From Paludibacteraceae bacterium (GTDB taxonomy: Bacteria > Bacteroidota > Bacteroidia > Bacteroidales > Paludibacteraceae): a stretch of DNA of 64,000 nucleotides. The position numbers were made by a program, and so were the translations under genes. This document shows positions 36,492-45,622 of this stretch, piece by piece. Each line of letters opens with the position of its first letter. The first letter of the stretch is position 1. A model generated the notes under the pieces. The model worked only from the letters and a program-made list of their open reading frames with translations. It was not told the origin of the DNA and ran no database searches. Location of the stretch: the NCBI GenBank assembly GCA_017550335.1, contig JAFZPM010000041.1, positions 39,245 to 103,244 on the forward strand. Direction: 5' to 3'.

Positions 36492-37202
36492 ATGACCACA
36501 AGTGAACTCATATCGTTGATGGAACATCCCGGACGCGTTTCCGAGCGCCATCTGAAGGATCTCCGGGAGAATATGGAGCGTTTCCCGTATGCACAGACGT
36601 TCCGCCTGCTCTATTTGAAGGGACTTCATAACGTGGGGGATTTCCGATTCGACCAGGAACTCAGGAAAACTTCCCTCTATGCCACAGACAGGAACGCCCT
36701 GTTCCAGTTGGTCCTTGTCCAGACGGAAGAGGAAGAGCCGGAGGCAGCGCCTGAGACGAAGCCTTCTGCGGAGCCCGATCCCCTGCCTGTGACGGAGAAA
36801 CTGCCGCCACGCGTCGTGCCGTCCTCCGTCTATATTACGGATATGACCGAGTTACTGAACGATCTGAAGCCGATTGAGACGGACGGGAATGTGAAGGAGA
36901 TGCGCGGACAGAGCCTGATTGACGAATTTATATGTTCGAGGGAATCGATTGATGAAAAAAAATATGTCGTCGACGAAGTGCCTGCCGAACCAATTCCTGT
37001 CGTTCCGGAACAGGTTGAAAATCAACAAGAAGAGACTGCCTGCCTGACGGAGACGTTGGCTAGAATCTACATCAAACAAAGGAAGTTTGACAAGGCGATA
37101 AAAATATTTAGGCAGTTAAGTTTGAAAAATCCAGAAAAAAGCATTTACTTTGCAGACCAAATCAGATTCTTTGAAAGACTGATAGAAAATTTAAACAAAT
37201 AA
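36492..37202 (+). CDS. TPR-type cytoplasmic protein between lptE and secG
   Basis: This 236-aa protein has no signal peptide. It has an N-terminal helical region (about 1-75, HLKDLRENMERFPYAQTFRL), an acidic Pro/Glu-rich middle, and a C-terminal TPR-like helix pair (LARIYIKQRKFDKAIKIFRQ, LSLKNPEKSIYFADQIRFFE). It is a conserved companion of secG in Bacteroidales, but I know no function. Spacing of 4 bp from lptE and 10 bp to secG puts it in the same operon. Confidence 0.85.
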   Translation: MTTSELISLMEHPGRVSERHLKDLRENMERFPYAQTFRLLYLKGLHNVGDFRFDQELRKTSLYATDRNALFQLVLVQTEEEEPEAAPETKPSAEPDPLPVTEKLPPRVVPSSVYITDMTELLNDLKPIETDGNVKEMRGQSLIDEFICSRESIDEKKYVVDEVPAEPIPVVPEQVENQQEETACLTETLARIYIKQRKFDKAIKIFRQLSLKNPEKSIYFADQIRFFERLIENLNK

Positions 37203-37212
37203 GTTATAAAAA

Positions 37213-37515
37213 ATGTTTACGTTTATTACGATTGTTGTTGTGATTGCTTCCATTACTTTGGTTGGCGCAGTATTGATGCAAAACTCTAAAGGTGGAGGCT
37301 TGGTTTCAAGTTTTCAGGCTCAGAATCAAATCATGGGCGTAAAGAAAACTACGGATTTCATGGAGAAAGCGACTTGGTTCTTGGTGTGTGTGGTGGTTGT
37401 GTTGAGTATAGCTAGTGCTGCGGTTTATCCGAGGGAAGAAGCAGGCGCGAAATCTCAGTTGACAGGACAAGTGGAGTCTGCTACGGCTCCTGCTTCTGAC
37501 ACAGAGTCTGAATAA
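37213..37515 (+). CDS. secG: Protein translocase subunit SecG
   Basis: This 100-aa inner-membrane subunit of SecYEG aids preprotein export. It has two transmembrane helices (about 1-20, FTFITIVVVIASITLVGAVL, and 55-75, FLVCVVVVLSIASAAVY). The conserved cytosolic loop LMQNSKGGGLVSSFQ lies between them, and a Ser/Glu-rich tail follows. It is the last gene of the sigma-54 activator/lptE/TPR/secG operon. Confidence 0.95.
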   Translation: MFTFITIVVVIASITLVGAVLMQNSKGGGLVSSFQAQNQIMGVKKTTDFMEKATWFLVCVVVVLSIASAAVYPREEAGAKSQLTGQVESATAPASDTESE

Positions 37516-37539
37516 AAAAGTAATTTGATTTTAATTGTC

Positions 37540-37571
37540 AAGGGGTCGGATTTTTTCTGGCCCCTTTTTTT
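37540..37571 (+). terminator. Terminator after secG
   Basis: An 8-bp stem (AAGGGGTC/GGCCCCTT, one G-U pair) with an 11-nt loop and seven T. Confidence 0.85.
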
Positions 37572-37579
37572 CTTTTTAT

Positions 37580-37611
37580 GTTGCGAGAATATTTCTTTTA
37601 CTTTATATTTG
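37580..37611 (+). promoter_or_regulatory. Promoter of the TPM-LemA operon
   Basis: GTTG at 37580-37583, 20 nt, then TATATTTG at 37604-37611. The leader of about 95 nt contains a small CGGGG/CCCCG hairpin (37664-37679). Confidence 0.6.
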
Positions 37612-37712
37612 TATAGGTGTGCGTCTTTTCAAGGATGTCCCTATGAAAACGTAATGTAATGGGCGGGGGTATCTCCCCGTGGACTTTTGTGTAGCATAAT
37701 GACAAACAAGGA

Positions 37713-38609
37713 ATGAAAAAAATTATATTCACATTCATCGTTCTACTCTCCTTTCTCGGGCTTCATGCGAAACAGTATGGTGTCAATAATATTGAGATGG
37801 TGCACTTGCAGGATGCCTCCCGTTATGTTTGTAACCCTGAGAATATTCTCTCGTGGGATTCCGTGGCGGTGATGGATGCCTTGCTGGGCCAGTTGGAGGA
37901 CTCCACGGGTATTGAGGTGGTGGTCGTCGCGGTGGACTCCCTCGCGAACCAGGACTGTTACGAGACCGCTATCCGCCTTGGACAAAAATATGGGGTGGGT
38001 AAATCCTCGTTGAACAATGGCTTGGTCATCCTGCTCTCCACGCAGGAGCGGTGTGTGCAGCTCTCCACAGGCTCTGGACTTGAAGGTGACTTGCCTGATG
38101 TAATTTGCAAGAGGATACAACGTGAATATATGATCCCTTATTTCTCGGAAGGGGATTGGTCAGGAGGTATGACGATGGGTGTGCGTGCCGTCTATGCCAC
38201 TTTGCAGGGCTCCATGACATGGGAGGAGGAAACGGAAGATCTGTCCCTCCTCGAAATCCTGTTATTCCTAGGCAGCATCTTCCTTTTCCCGTTCATCGCT
38301 CTATACACGTGGTGGAAAAACAAGAAGTGCCCTAATTGCGGCAAGCATTCGCTGAAGCGGACCTTTAGCGAAAAGGTCTACTCCGACAAGACATTGGTGA
38401 AGTATAAGGATTCGTACGTGTGCAAGAAGTGCGGCGAGGAGACGACCCGTCTGCGTACTATCTATAAATCGACCAGCACCACCCGCAGGTCCGGAGGCTA
38501 TGGGGGTGGATTCGGTGGCGGATTCGGCGGTGGATTCGGCGGAGGGTCTTCCGGTGGCCATTTCGGCGGCGGACATTTCGGCGGTGGTGGCGCTGGCTCC
38601 CGCTTCTAA
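37713..38609 (+). CDS. TPM-domain membrane protein with zinc ribbon and Gly-rich tail
   Basis: This 298-aa exported protein has a signal peptide (MKKIIFTFIVLLSFLGLHA). A periplasmic TPM domain follows (about 40-170: DALLGQLEDSTGIEVVVVAV, GVGKSSLNNGLVILLSTQER, STGSGLEGDLPD). There is one transmembrane helix (about 185-205), then a four-Cys zinc ribbon (CPNCGKH...CKKCGEE). The tail of about 45 residues is Gly/Phe/Ser/His-rich (GGGFGGGFGGG type). TPM proteins of this layout sit beside LemA, as here, and are linked to membrane quality control or photosystem repair in other lineages. The role here is unknown. Co-transcribed with LemA. Confidence 0.88.
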   Translation: MKKIIFTFIVLLSFLGLHAKQYGVNNIEMVHLQDASRYVCNPENILSWDSVAVMDALLGQLEDSTGIEVVVVAVDSLANQDCYETAIRLGQKYGVGKSSLNNGLVILLSTQERCVQLSTGSGLEGDLPDVICKRIQREYMIPYFSEGDWSGGMTMGVRAVYATLQGSMTWEEETEDLSLLEILLFLGSIFLFPFIALYTWWKNKKCPNCGKHSLKRTFSEKVYSDKTLVKYKDSYVCKKCGEETTRLRTIYKSTSTTRRSGGYGGGFGGGFGGGFGGGSSGGHFGGGHFGGGGAGSRF

Positions 38610-38670
38610 GCCCCTCTCCCAATAGAATAATATGCAATCATTTTAGTACAAATTTATAATTACATGTAAC

Positions 38671-39252
38671 ATGAAAAAGAGTTCGATAATTTTAATCGCG
38701 GTTGTGGCTGTACTTGCGCTTTGGTGCATCAGTGCCTACAACTCCTTGGTCCAGCTGGACGAGAAGGTGACCGCTGCATGGGGTAATGTGGAGACGCAAT
38801 ACCAGCGTCGTGCGGATCTTATCCCTAACTTAGTTGAGGTGGTGAAAGGTTATGCGAAACATGAGCAGGGAACCCTCACATCGGTGATCGAGGCGAGAAG
38901 CAAGGCTACTTCCGTCACGATCGATCCTTCTAACATCACACCGGAGGAGTTGGCGAAGTATCAGGAGGCGCAACAGGGTGTCACCAGTGCATTGGGTAAA
39001 TTGTTGGCTGTGGCGGAGGCCTACCCTGATTTGAAGGCGAATGAGAACTTCAAAGATTTGCAGGCGCAGTTGGAAGGCACCGAGAACCGCATCGCGGAGT
39101 CCCGCCGTACGTTCAATGAGACGGCTAAGGAGTACAACATGAAACTTCGTACGTTCCCGAACAATATTTTGGGTGGAATCTTTGGCTTGAGCACGCGCTC
39201 ATACTTCGAGTCGGAGTATGGTGCCAATAAAGCGCCGAAGGTGCAGTTCTGA
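38671..39252 (+). CDS. lemA: LemA-family protein
   Basis: This 193-aa protein has one N-terminal transmembrane helix (SSIILIAVVAVLALWCISAY) and a helical periplasmic domain. LemA signatures are YNSLVQLDEKVTAAWGNVET, QYQRRADLIPNLVEVVKGYA, VTSALGKLLAVAEAYPDLKA, AESRRTFNETAKEYNMKLRT and FPNNILGGIFGL. The molecular function of the family is unsettled. It lies 61 bp after the TPM gene and ahead of a strong terminator. Confidence 0.95.
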   Translation: MKKSSIILIAVVAVLALWCISAYNSLVQLDEKVTAAWGNVETQYQRRADLIPNLVEVVKGYAKHEQGTLTSVIEARSKATSVTIDPSNITPEELAKYQEAQQGVTSALGKLLAVAEAYPDLKANENFKDLQAQLEGTENRIAESRRTFNETAKEYNMKLRTFPNNILGGIFGLSTRSYFESEYGANKAPKVQF

Positions 39253-39280
39253 TATAAAGACATATCCCAGTTTTGACATT

Positions 39281-39320
39281 GGAGAGGCGCGGGAATTTCC
39301 CCGAGTCTCTCCTCTTTTTT
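39281..39320 (+). terminator. Terminator after lemA
   Basis: An outer 6-bp stem (GGAGAG/CTCTCC) with an inner CGGGG-type stem, then TCTTTTTT. Confidence 0.8.
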
Positions 39321-39431
39321 ATGCCTATATTCCGCTTCTCGTTCCATGGGGTGGAGAGAGGGAAGTCCCCCTGCGCCATTTTTTTTCAAAAATCCGTCTG
39401 TTTTTGGCGCGTGAAATAAAACAAAAATAAC

Positions 39432-39439
39432 TATATTTG
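39432..39439 (+). promoter_or_regulatory. Candidate -7 box of secDF
   Basis: TATATTTG, about 97 nt upstream of the start. The nearest TTTG (39403-39406) is 25 nt away, longer than ideal. Confidence 0.4.
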
Positions 39440-39536
39440 CGCTCCGATTGAAAGTGGGTTCGTTTATAGACCATTGATTCAGTCCGTTAATGTGAAAAAT
39501 AAATTTAAAAATTAAGTATAATTAACTGTTATTAAA

Positions 39537-42500
39537 ATGCAAAACAAAGGATTTGTAAAGTTGATTGCGGTGCTCTTCGCATTCGCGTGCCTCTTCTACC
39601 TTTCGTTTAGCCTTGTGACCAGCCATTATGAGAGCAAGGCCGCCAAGATGTATGGCGAAGGTACGGAAGAATACAACGGATATCTCGACTCTCTTGCGGG
39701 TCAGAAGGTTTGGTTGGGCTACACGTTGAAGGAGTGTCGCGAGAATGAGTTGAACTTGGGTTTGGACTTGAAGGGTGGTATGAACGTGGTGATGGAGGTT
39801 TCCGTTGCCGACATCATCAAGTCTTTGGCGGGAAGCCAAGCCAATACCGAAGAGTTTGACAAAGCGATGAAGTTGGCGAAGGAGAAGCAACTCAACACGC
39901 AGAAGGATTTCGTGGATCTTTTCGCTGAGGCTTATAAAGAGGCGAACCCAGGTAAACCATTGTTTTATCTGTTCTCATACGAGTTTAAGGACAAGTTCAC
40001 CTCCACTCCGGAGGATCGCGAGGTGGTGGTAGCTCTTAAAGAGCAAGTGAAGGCCGCCGTTGACAATTCGTTCAATGTGCTTCGTTCCCGTATCGACCGT
40101 TTCGGTGTGGTTCAACCTAATATCCAGCAGTTGGATATCGCCGGACGTATCCTGATCGAGATGCCGGGTGTGAAGGAGCCTGAGCGTGTGCGTAAGTTGC
40201 TGCAGGGAACTGCGGACCTCGAGTTCTGGGAGACTTTCGACTATAATGAGGTTTACGGATATCTCGTGGCTGTGAACAACATGGCTAGGGAGATGGAGGC
40301 TGCGTCATCCAAGAAGGCTGAGGACGAGCAAGGAAATGCGTCGGATAGCGATGCGAAGGATACGGTGGCCATGTCTATCGCGGATAGCCTTATCGCTGCC
40401 GCTAAGGCTTCGGTTCCGGATTCTCTTCCAGTGAATTCAGACGATGCGAATATCAAGGAGTTCAAAAAACAGAATCCGTTCTTCGGTATTTTGGAGCAGC
40501 GGAATGTTCCTAACGGAAGGGGTCCTGTGATTGGTGTCGCTGATGTGAAGGATACATCGAAGGTGATGAACTACTTCCGTTTGGCTCGTGAAAAACGTCT
40601 CATTCCTGCCAGCTTGCGTCCTGTATGGACAGTTAAGCCGGTTGATGAGGGTGGCAATAAGGTGATGTTGATCGCTATCAACTGCGCGAGAAGGGACGGC
40701 AAGGCTCCGTTGAATGGTTCTGTCATCACGGACGCCCGTGCGGATATCGGTCAATTCGGTTCTTCCGCAGAGGTTAGCATGGAGATGAACCAAGAGGGTG
40801 CTAAGAAATGGGCTGAATTGACGAAAAAGAATATCAATAAGAGCGTCGCCATCGTATTGGATGGTTATGCATACTCTTACCCGAACGTTAACTGTGAGAT
40901 TACGGGCGGTCGTTCCCAAATCACTGGTAACTTCACTATGGAGGAGGCTAAGGACTTGGCCAACGTGTTGAAGTCTGGTAAGATGCCTGCTCCTGCACAT
41001 ATCGTTCAAGAGGATGTCGTTGGTCCGTCTTTGGGTCAAGAGGCCATCAATGCGGGTCTCATCTCTTTCATCGTGGCCTTCATCCTTGTGTTGATCTACA
41101 TGATCTTCTACTATGGCTTGGTTCCTGGTCTTGTGGCTGACTTCGCGTTGCTTTGCAATGTGTTCTTCATATTCAGTGTCTTGGCCTCCTTCAAGGCGGT
41201 CTTGACCTTGCCTGGTATCGCGGGTATCGTCTTGACGCTCGGTATGGCTGTCGATGCGAACGTGTTGATCTATGAGCGTATACGTGAGGAAAAGAGAAAC
41301 GGTAGCCCTATCAAGAAGGCTTTGACGGACGGTTACGGCAATGCGTTGAGTGCGATTATCGACTCTAACATCACTACGGTGTTGACGGGTATCATCCTCT
41401 TCGTGTTCGGTACGGGTCCGATCAAGGGATTCGCCACGACGTTGATCATCGGTGTGCTTTGTTCCTTGTTCACCGCAGTGTTCATCTCCCGTCTGATCTT
41501 CGACTTCTTGTCTAGGAAGAAGCCTGAGATGATGGAGGCCTTGCCGTTCTGTACTTCTGCCACGAAGGATTTCTTGCAGAATGTTAGTTTCGATTTCATT
41601 GGCAAGTCGAAGAGCTTCTTGATCGGTTCGATTATCTTCTTGGTTGTCGGTTTGGCTTCTCTCTTCACTTCTGGTTTGAAGTCTGGTATCGACTTCTCTG
41701 GTGGACGTAACTACATCGTTCGTTTCGAGCAACCGATCAATACGGCGGATATGGCTTCCCAATTGAGGAACGTATTCGATAACGTGAGTGTCATCACTAT
41801 CGGAGAGAGCAACAAGGTGAGAATCTCCACGAACTACAAGATCATGGAGACTTCCGACAACATCGACGATGAGATCGAGTCAATGGTTTACGATGGTGTT
41901 AAGTCTTACTTGGCTGACGGCGTGACAAAGGATATGTTCTTGAGCAGATATGTCCGTACGGCAGACGGCGGATTCGCTGCGGATACTGAGGACGGTTCTG
42001 TCACATACGGTTTGCAGAGTTCCCAGAAGGTGGGACCTACAATGGCTGACGACATTAAGACTTCCGCTATCTTCGCGGTCTTGATCGCCGTGTTGGTTAT
42101 CGGTCTCTACATCTTGATCCGTTTCCGTGACATCGCGTTCAGTGTGGGTGCCGTTGCTGCTTTGGTTCATGATACGTTGTTCATCATGGGTATATTCTCC
42201 TTGCTGAAGAATGTCATGCCATTCTCCATGGAGGTGGATCAGTCGTTCATCGCGGCTATCTTGACGGTCATCGGATACTCCATCAACGATAAGGTGGTCA
42301 TCTTCGACCGTATCCGTGAGTTCCGTAGAAACTTCGCGACCCGCGAGAGCCATAAGTTGTTCAACGATGCCTTGAACTCTACCCTTAGCCGTACGTTCAG
42401 TACCTCTATGAGTACTTTGGTGGTATTGTTGATTATCTTCGTGTTCGGTGGTGATACCATCCGTGGCTTCATCTTCGCCATGTTGGTAGGTGTTATCGTC

Positions 42501-42647
42501 GGTACGTACTCTTCTTGGTTCATCGCTGCTCCTATCGCACAACGCTTGCTTTCGAGGAAGGAAGATAAAGCGTCTGTCAACGGTAACAAGGGCGGTAAGA
42601 AAGAAAAAGAGGAATCATCATCGACCGAGGTTGCTACGGCGGAGTGA
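39537..42647 (+). CDS. secDF: Fused protein translocase subunits SecD-SecF
   Basis: This 1036-aa inner-membrane protein uses the proton gradient to pull preproteins out of SecYEG. The SecD half has TM1 (about 8-26), the conserved LGLDLKGGMNVVMEV, a long periplasmic P1 domain, and five membrane helices starting near residue 500 (ISFIVAFILVLIYMIFYYGL, GMAVDANVLIYERIREE). The SecF half begins near 690 and carries KSGIDFSGGRNYIVRFEQP and IGYSINDKVVIFDRIREFRR. An Asp/Ser-rich insertion of about 55 residues in P1 (ASDSDAKDTVAMSIADSLIA) is a local feature. The acidic/basic tail is typical of Bacteroidota SecDF. It is a single-gene unit with a strong terminator. Confidence 0.97.
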   Translation: MQNKGFVKLIAVLFAFACLFYLSFSLVTSHYESKAAKMYGEGTEEYNGYLDSLAGQKVWLGYTLKECRENELNLGLDLKGGMNVVMEVSVADIIKSLAGSQANTEEFDKAMKLAKEKQLNTQKDFVDLFAEAYKEANPGKPLFYLFSYEFKDKFTSTPEDREVVVALKEQVKAAVDNSFNVLRSRIDRFGVVQPNIQQLDIAGRILIEMPGVKEPERVRKLLQGTADLEFWETFDYNEVYGYLVAVNNMAREMEAASSKKAEDEQGNASDSDAKDTVAMSIADSLIAAAKASVPDSLPVNSDDANIKEFKKQNPFFGILEQRNVPNGRGPVIGVADVKDTSKVMNYFRLAREKRLIPASLRPVWTVKPVDEGGNKVMLIAINCARRDGKAPLNGSVITDARADIGQFGSSAEVSMEMNQEGAKKWAELTKKNINKSVAIVLDGYAYSYPNVNCEITGGRSQITGNFTMEEAKDLANVLKSGKMPAPAHIVQEDVVGPSLGQEAINAGLISFIVAFILVLIYMIFYYGLVPGLVADFALLCNVFFIFSVLASFKAVLTLPGIAGIVLTLGMAVDANVLIYERIREEKRNGSPIKKALTDGYGNALSAIIDSNITTVLTGIILFVFGTGPIKGFATTLIIGVLCSLFTAVFISRLIFDFLSRKKPEMMEALPFCTSATKDFLQNVSFDFIGKSKSFLIGSIIFLVVGLASLFTSGLKSGIDFSGGRNYIVRFEQPINTADMASQLRNVFDNVSVITIGESNKVRISTNYKIMETSDNIDDEIESMVYDGVKSYLADGVTKDMFLSRYVRTADGGFAADTEDGSVTYGLQSSQKVGPTMADDIKTSAIFAVLIAVLVIGLYILIRFRDIAFSVGAVAALVHDTLFIMGIFSLLKNVMPFSMEVDQSFIAAILTVIGYSINDKVVIFDRIREFRRNFATRESHKLFNDALNSTLSRTFSTSMSTLVVLLIIFVFGGDTIRGFIFAMLVGVIVGTYSSWFIAAPIAQRLLSRKEDKASVNGNKGGKKEKEESSSTEVATAE

Positions 42648-42697
42648 TGTAAAAGAGAATTAGTAACGAAAAATTCTGTTTTTCGGATTTTATAATA

Positions 42698-42741
42698 GAT
42701 TTCACACGTTTCCGTTCAGAAATGTGTGAAATCTTTTTTTT
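42698..42741 (+). terminator. Terminator of secDF
   Basis: A 10-bp perfect stem (GATTTCACAC/GTGTGAAATC), a 16-nt loop and eight T. It covers an in-frame ATG at 42726 and so argues that ispG starts further on, at 42753. Confidence 0.9.
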
Positions 42742-42752
42742 CATTGGTGCTT

Positions 42753-44522
42753 ATGGAATATTTGGAATCTGGCGATTTGTTCAATTATAGGAGACGAAGT
42801 TCTTCTGTCGTGCACATAGGCGGACTGGAGTTGGGTGGTGCCAATCCTGTGCGTGTCCAGTCTATGGCCAATACCAACACGAACGACATCGAGAATAGTG
42901 TTGACCAGGCGTTGCGTATCGTGGCCGCCGGTGGTGAATTGGTCCGTTTTACCGCTCAGGGCGTTAAGGAGGCGGAGAGTCTGAAGCTGATTCGCCGCTC
43001 CTTGTCCGATAGGGGGTGCGACACTCCGTTGGTGGCTGATATCCATTTCAACCCGGCTGCGGCTGAGGTGGCCGCCCAGTATGTCGAGAAGGTGCGGATC
43101 AACCCGGGAAACTTTGTCGACAGGGTGCATACGCTTCAGCATTTCGATTATACGGACGAGGAGTACCAGCAGGAGTTGGAGAAGATAAAGAACCGTTTGC
43201 TCCCTTTGTTGCGTATTTGCAGGGAACATCACACCGCCTTGAGGATTGGGGTGAACCATGGGTCATTGTCCGATAGGATTTTGTCCCGGTATGGTGATAC
43301 ACCTCGGGGCATGGTGGAGTCGTGCATGGAATTCCTCCGTATCTGCAAGGAGGATGGCTTTAGCGATGTGGTGATTTCCATCAAGGCTTCCAATACGGTG
43401 GTCATGGTACAGACGGTTCGTTTGCTCACGGCCGCGATGCGTGCCGAGGGCCTCGCGTTTCCTTTGCATCTGGGCGTTACCGAGGCGGGAGACGGTGAGG
43501 ACGGCAGGGTGAAGTCCGCTCTAGGCATCGGTGCTTTGCTGGCGGATGGTATCGGCGACACGGTGCGTGTCTCGTTGAGCGAGGCGCCGGAGCACGAGAT
43601 ACCTGTGGCGCGGAAGCTCGTGGATTATATCACGGGTAGGGCAGGCCATGCGAAGATCGAGGCGAAGGATTCCGGCAAGGTCAATCCGTTCCAATATGCC
43701 CGCAGGTCCACGTCCGGTGTGGGGAATATCGGAGGGGATGCGCTCCCTGTCGTGCTGATGTCCTCCGCCATCTCTTCGAACGGGTTGGCTCCTGATTATT
43801 TCTTGGAAGGCGACCGCATGGGAGGTGGTACGATTTATGATGTGAACCGACTTTCGGCTTTGCGCTCCGACAACTCTCCGTTGAAGTTCCTGCAACTCTC
43901 GTACCCGGATTATTCCAAGGATGTCAGGGAAGCGGTGGACGAACATACGGTATTTGTTTTGACGACCAATCATCGGAACGGGGTGGGGGAGCAACGCGCT
44001 TTCTTCCATGCCTTGCTTGCTGACGGGGTGCGTAATCCGGTCGTGCTCAAGCGTACGTACGATGACGCCAATCTGGAGGATCTGCAGATCAAGGCGGCGG
44101 CTGACCTTGGTGTCTTCTTTATCGATGGATTGGGAGACGGTTTGTGGGTCGAGGCGCCGAATGTGCCTCAGACGCAGGTGCTTTCCCTTTCGTTCGGCAT
44201 TCTTCAGGGCTCCCGTGTGCGGGTTAGCAAGACGGAGTACATCTCTTGCCCGAGTTGCGGGCGCACGTTGTTCGACCTGCAGTCCACCATCGCGCAGATC
44301 AAGGCCAAGACTTCCCATTTGAAGGGGTTGAAGATTGGCATCATGGGCTGCATCGTGAATGGTCCGGGCGAGATGGCCGATGCCGATTACGGGTATGTGG
44401 GTTCCTCAAAGGGGAAAGTGAACCTTTACAAGGGTCAGACCTGTGTGGAGAAACTTATTCCGGAAGAGGAGGCGGTCGAAAGACTGATTGATTTGATTAA
44501 GCGAAATGGAGATTGGAAATAA
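42753..44522 (+). CDS. ispG: 4-hydroxy-3-methylbut-2-enyl diphosphate synthase (IspG), long form
   Basis: This enzyme catalyses the penultimate step of the MEP isoprenoid pathway, reductive conversion of ME-cPP to HMBPP. The 589-aa protein is the long form found in Bacteroidota and plants: a TIM barrel (VHIGGLELGG, VRVQSMANTNTNDIENSVDQ, VADIHFNPAAAEVAAQYVEK, IRIGVNHGSLSDR), then a large inserted domain of about 200-250 residues, then the Fe-S domain. The three 4Fe-4S Cys are in SCPSCGRTLFDLQ and GCIVNGPGEM. The start at 42753 (MEYLESGDLFNYRRRSS) is preferred because the earlier ATG lies in the secDF terminator. Confidence 0.96.
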   Translation: MEYLESGDLFNYRRRSSSVVHIGGLELGGANPVRVQSMANTNTNDIENSVDQALRIVAAGGELVRFTAQGVKEAESLKLIRRSLSDRGCDTPLVADIHFNPAAAEVAAQYVEKVRINPGNFVDRVHTLQHFDYTDEEYQQELEKIKNRLLPLLRICREHHTALRIGVNHGSLSDRILSRYGDTPRGMVESCMEFLRICKEDGFSDVVISIKASNTVVMVQTVRLLTAAMRAEGLAFPLHLGVTEAGDGEDGRVKSALGIGALLADGIGDTVRVSLSEAPEHEIPVARKLVDYITGRAGHAKIEAKDSGKVNPFQYARRSTSGVGNIGGDALPVVLMSSAISSNGLAPDYFLEGDRMGGGTIYDVNRLSALRSDNSPLKFLQLSYPDYSKDVREAVDEHTVFVLTTNHRNGVGEQRAFFHALLADGVRNPVVLKRTYDDANLEDLQIKAAADLGVFFIDGLGDGLWVEAPNVPQTQVLSLSFGILQGSRVRVSKTEYISCPSCGRTLFDLQSTIAQIKAKTSHLKGLKIGIMGCIVNGPGEMADADYGYVGSSKGKVNLYKGQTCVEKLIPEEEAVERLIDLIKRNGDWK

Positions 44523-44527
44523 ATTCA

Positions 44528-44535
44528 TATCTTTG
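44528..44535 (+). promoter_or_regulatory. Candidate -7 box of fabG
   Basis: TATCTTTG, 29 nt upstream of the fabG start and just after the ispG stop. There is no well-placed -33 box; fabG may also be read from ispG. Confidence 0.4.
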
Positions 44536-44564
44536 CGTAAGATTAATAACTAAAAAATATAATT

Positions 44565-45311
44565 ATGGGATTGTTAAATGGAAAGACAGCTCTCATCACT
44601 GGAGCTGCCAGAGGTATTGGAAAGGCAATCGCGCTGAAGTTTGCCAGTGAGGGTGCCAATATAGCATTCACGGATTTGAAGATAGACGAGCTTGGGAAAG
44701 CGACAGAGGCTGAGATCGCCGCTTTGGGTGTGAAGGCTAAGGGATATGCTTCCAATGCGGCTGATTTCGAGGAGACTCATAAGGTTGTGGAGCAGATCCA
44801 GAAGGATTTCGGTAGCATCGATATTTTGGTGAACAACGCAGGTATCACGAAGGATACTTTGTTGTTGCGTATGACGGAGGCACAGTGGGACGCTGTCCTG
44901 ACGGTGAACCTGAAGTCCGCATTCAACTTCATCCATGCATGTGCGCCTATCATGATGCGTCAGCGTGGTGGTAGCATCATCAATATGAGCTCTGTAGTAG
45001 GTGTTTCCGGCAATGCTGGACAATGCAACTACTCCGCTTCGAAGGCCGGTATGATCGGTTTGGCTAAGTCCACCGCCAAGGAGTTGGGATCCCGTGGCAT
45101 CCGTGCGAACTGTATCGCTCCTGGTTTCATCTTGACGGATATGACGATGCAGTTGTCTGAGGAAGTGCGCAAGCAATGGACGGATACCATTCCGTTGAGA
45201 AGGGGAGGTACACCTGAGGATGTGGCTAACGTCGCTGTTTTCTTGGCATCAGACCTCTCTTCGTATGTCTCTGGTCAGGTTATCCACTGCTGTGGAGGTA
45301 TGAACATGTAA
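44565..45311 (+). CDS. fabG: 3-oxoacyl-[acyl-carrier-protein] reductase
   Basis: This NADPH-dependent short-chain dehydrogenase reduces 3-oxoacyl-ACP in fatty-acid elongation. The 248-aa product has TGAARGIGKAIA (cofactor site), DILVNNAGITKD, catalytic Ser in INMSSVVG and the YSASKAG Tyr-Lys pair. The ending LSSYVSGQVIHCCGGMNM matches the FabG type closely. It lies 42 bp after ispG and before a strong terminator. Confidence 0.95.
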   Translation: MGLLNGKTALITGAARGIGKAIALKFASEGANIAFTDLKIDELGKATEAEIAALGVKAKGYASNAADFEETHKVVEQIQKDFGSIDILVNNAGITKDTLLLRMTEAQWDAVLTVNLKSAFNFIHACAPIMMRQRGGSIINMSSVVGVSGNAGQCNYSASKAGMIGLAKSTAKELGSRGIRANCIAPGFILTDMTMQLSEEVRKQWTDTIPLRRGGTPEDVANVAVFLASDLSSYVSGQVIHCCGGMNM

Positions 45312-45334
45312 GATTTACAATCGATTCATATATG

Positions 45335-45370
45335 GGGGATGTGCCGTCACTGGCTCATCCCCTTTTTCTT
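45335..45370 (+). terminator. Terminator of fabG
   Basis: A 7-bp stem (GGGGATG/CATCCCC) with a 14-nt loop and TTTTTCTT. Confidence 0.8.
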
Positions 45371-45622
45371 CCCTTCTCCCCTCAACACGATATCAACCTG
45401 TTTTCAACTTTTTCCCAACGTTTTTTCAACTACATCTTCCCCCTTGTTCCCGTGGCATGCGTGGGCTTGCCCTAAAAAAATGTTAATAAATGTTGGTGTA
45501 TTGTAGATTTTTTTCCATCTTTGAAGTTATTTAGATTAATTCGTTGTGTTGCTGATGTCGGATTTCTTCATAAATTTGTGATTTGGAACGTCAGTGAATG
45601 ACGCGAAATATGAAAAGTGATT
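45371..45622. other. Leader region of the giant surface protein gene
   Basis: There is no gene here. The first part is pyrimidine-rich and has three spaced TTTTCAAC/TTCCCAAC-like words (about 45392-45432). A promoter candidate lies at 45492-45523: GTTG, 20 nt, CATCTTTG, with the -7 box one base off TAnnTTTG. Confidence 0.4.

Noticed and set aside
40437..41762. Minus-strand open frame of 441 codons opposite secDF
   Set aside because: Shadow of the SecDF coding strand, rich in Arg/Thr/Asp/His, with no domain.
42726..42752. Earlier ATG for ispG at 42726
   Set aside because: It lies in the right arm of the strong secDF terminator; the ATG at 42753 gives the normal start.
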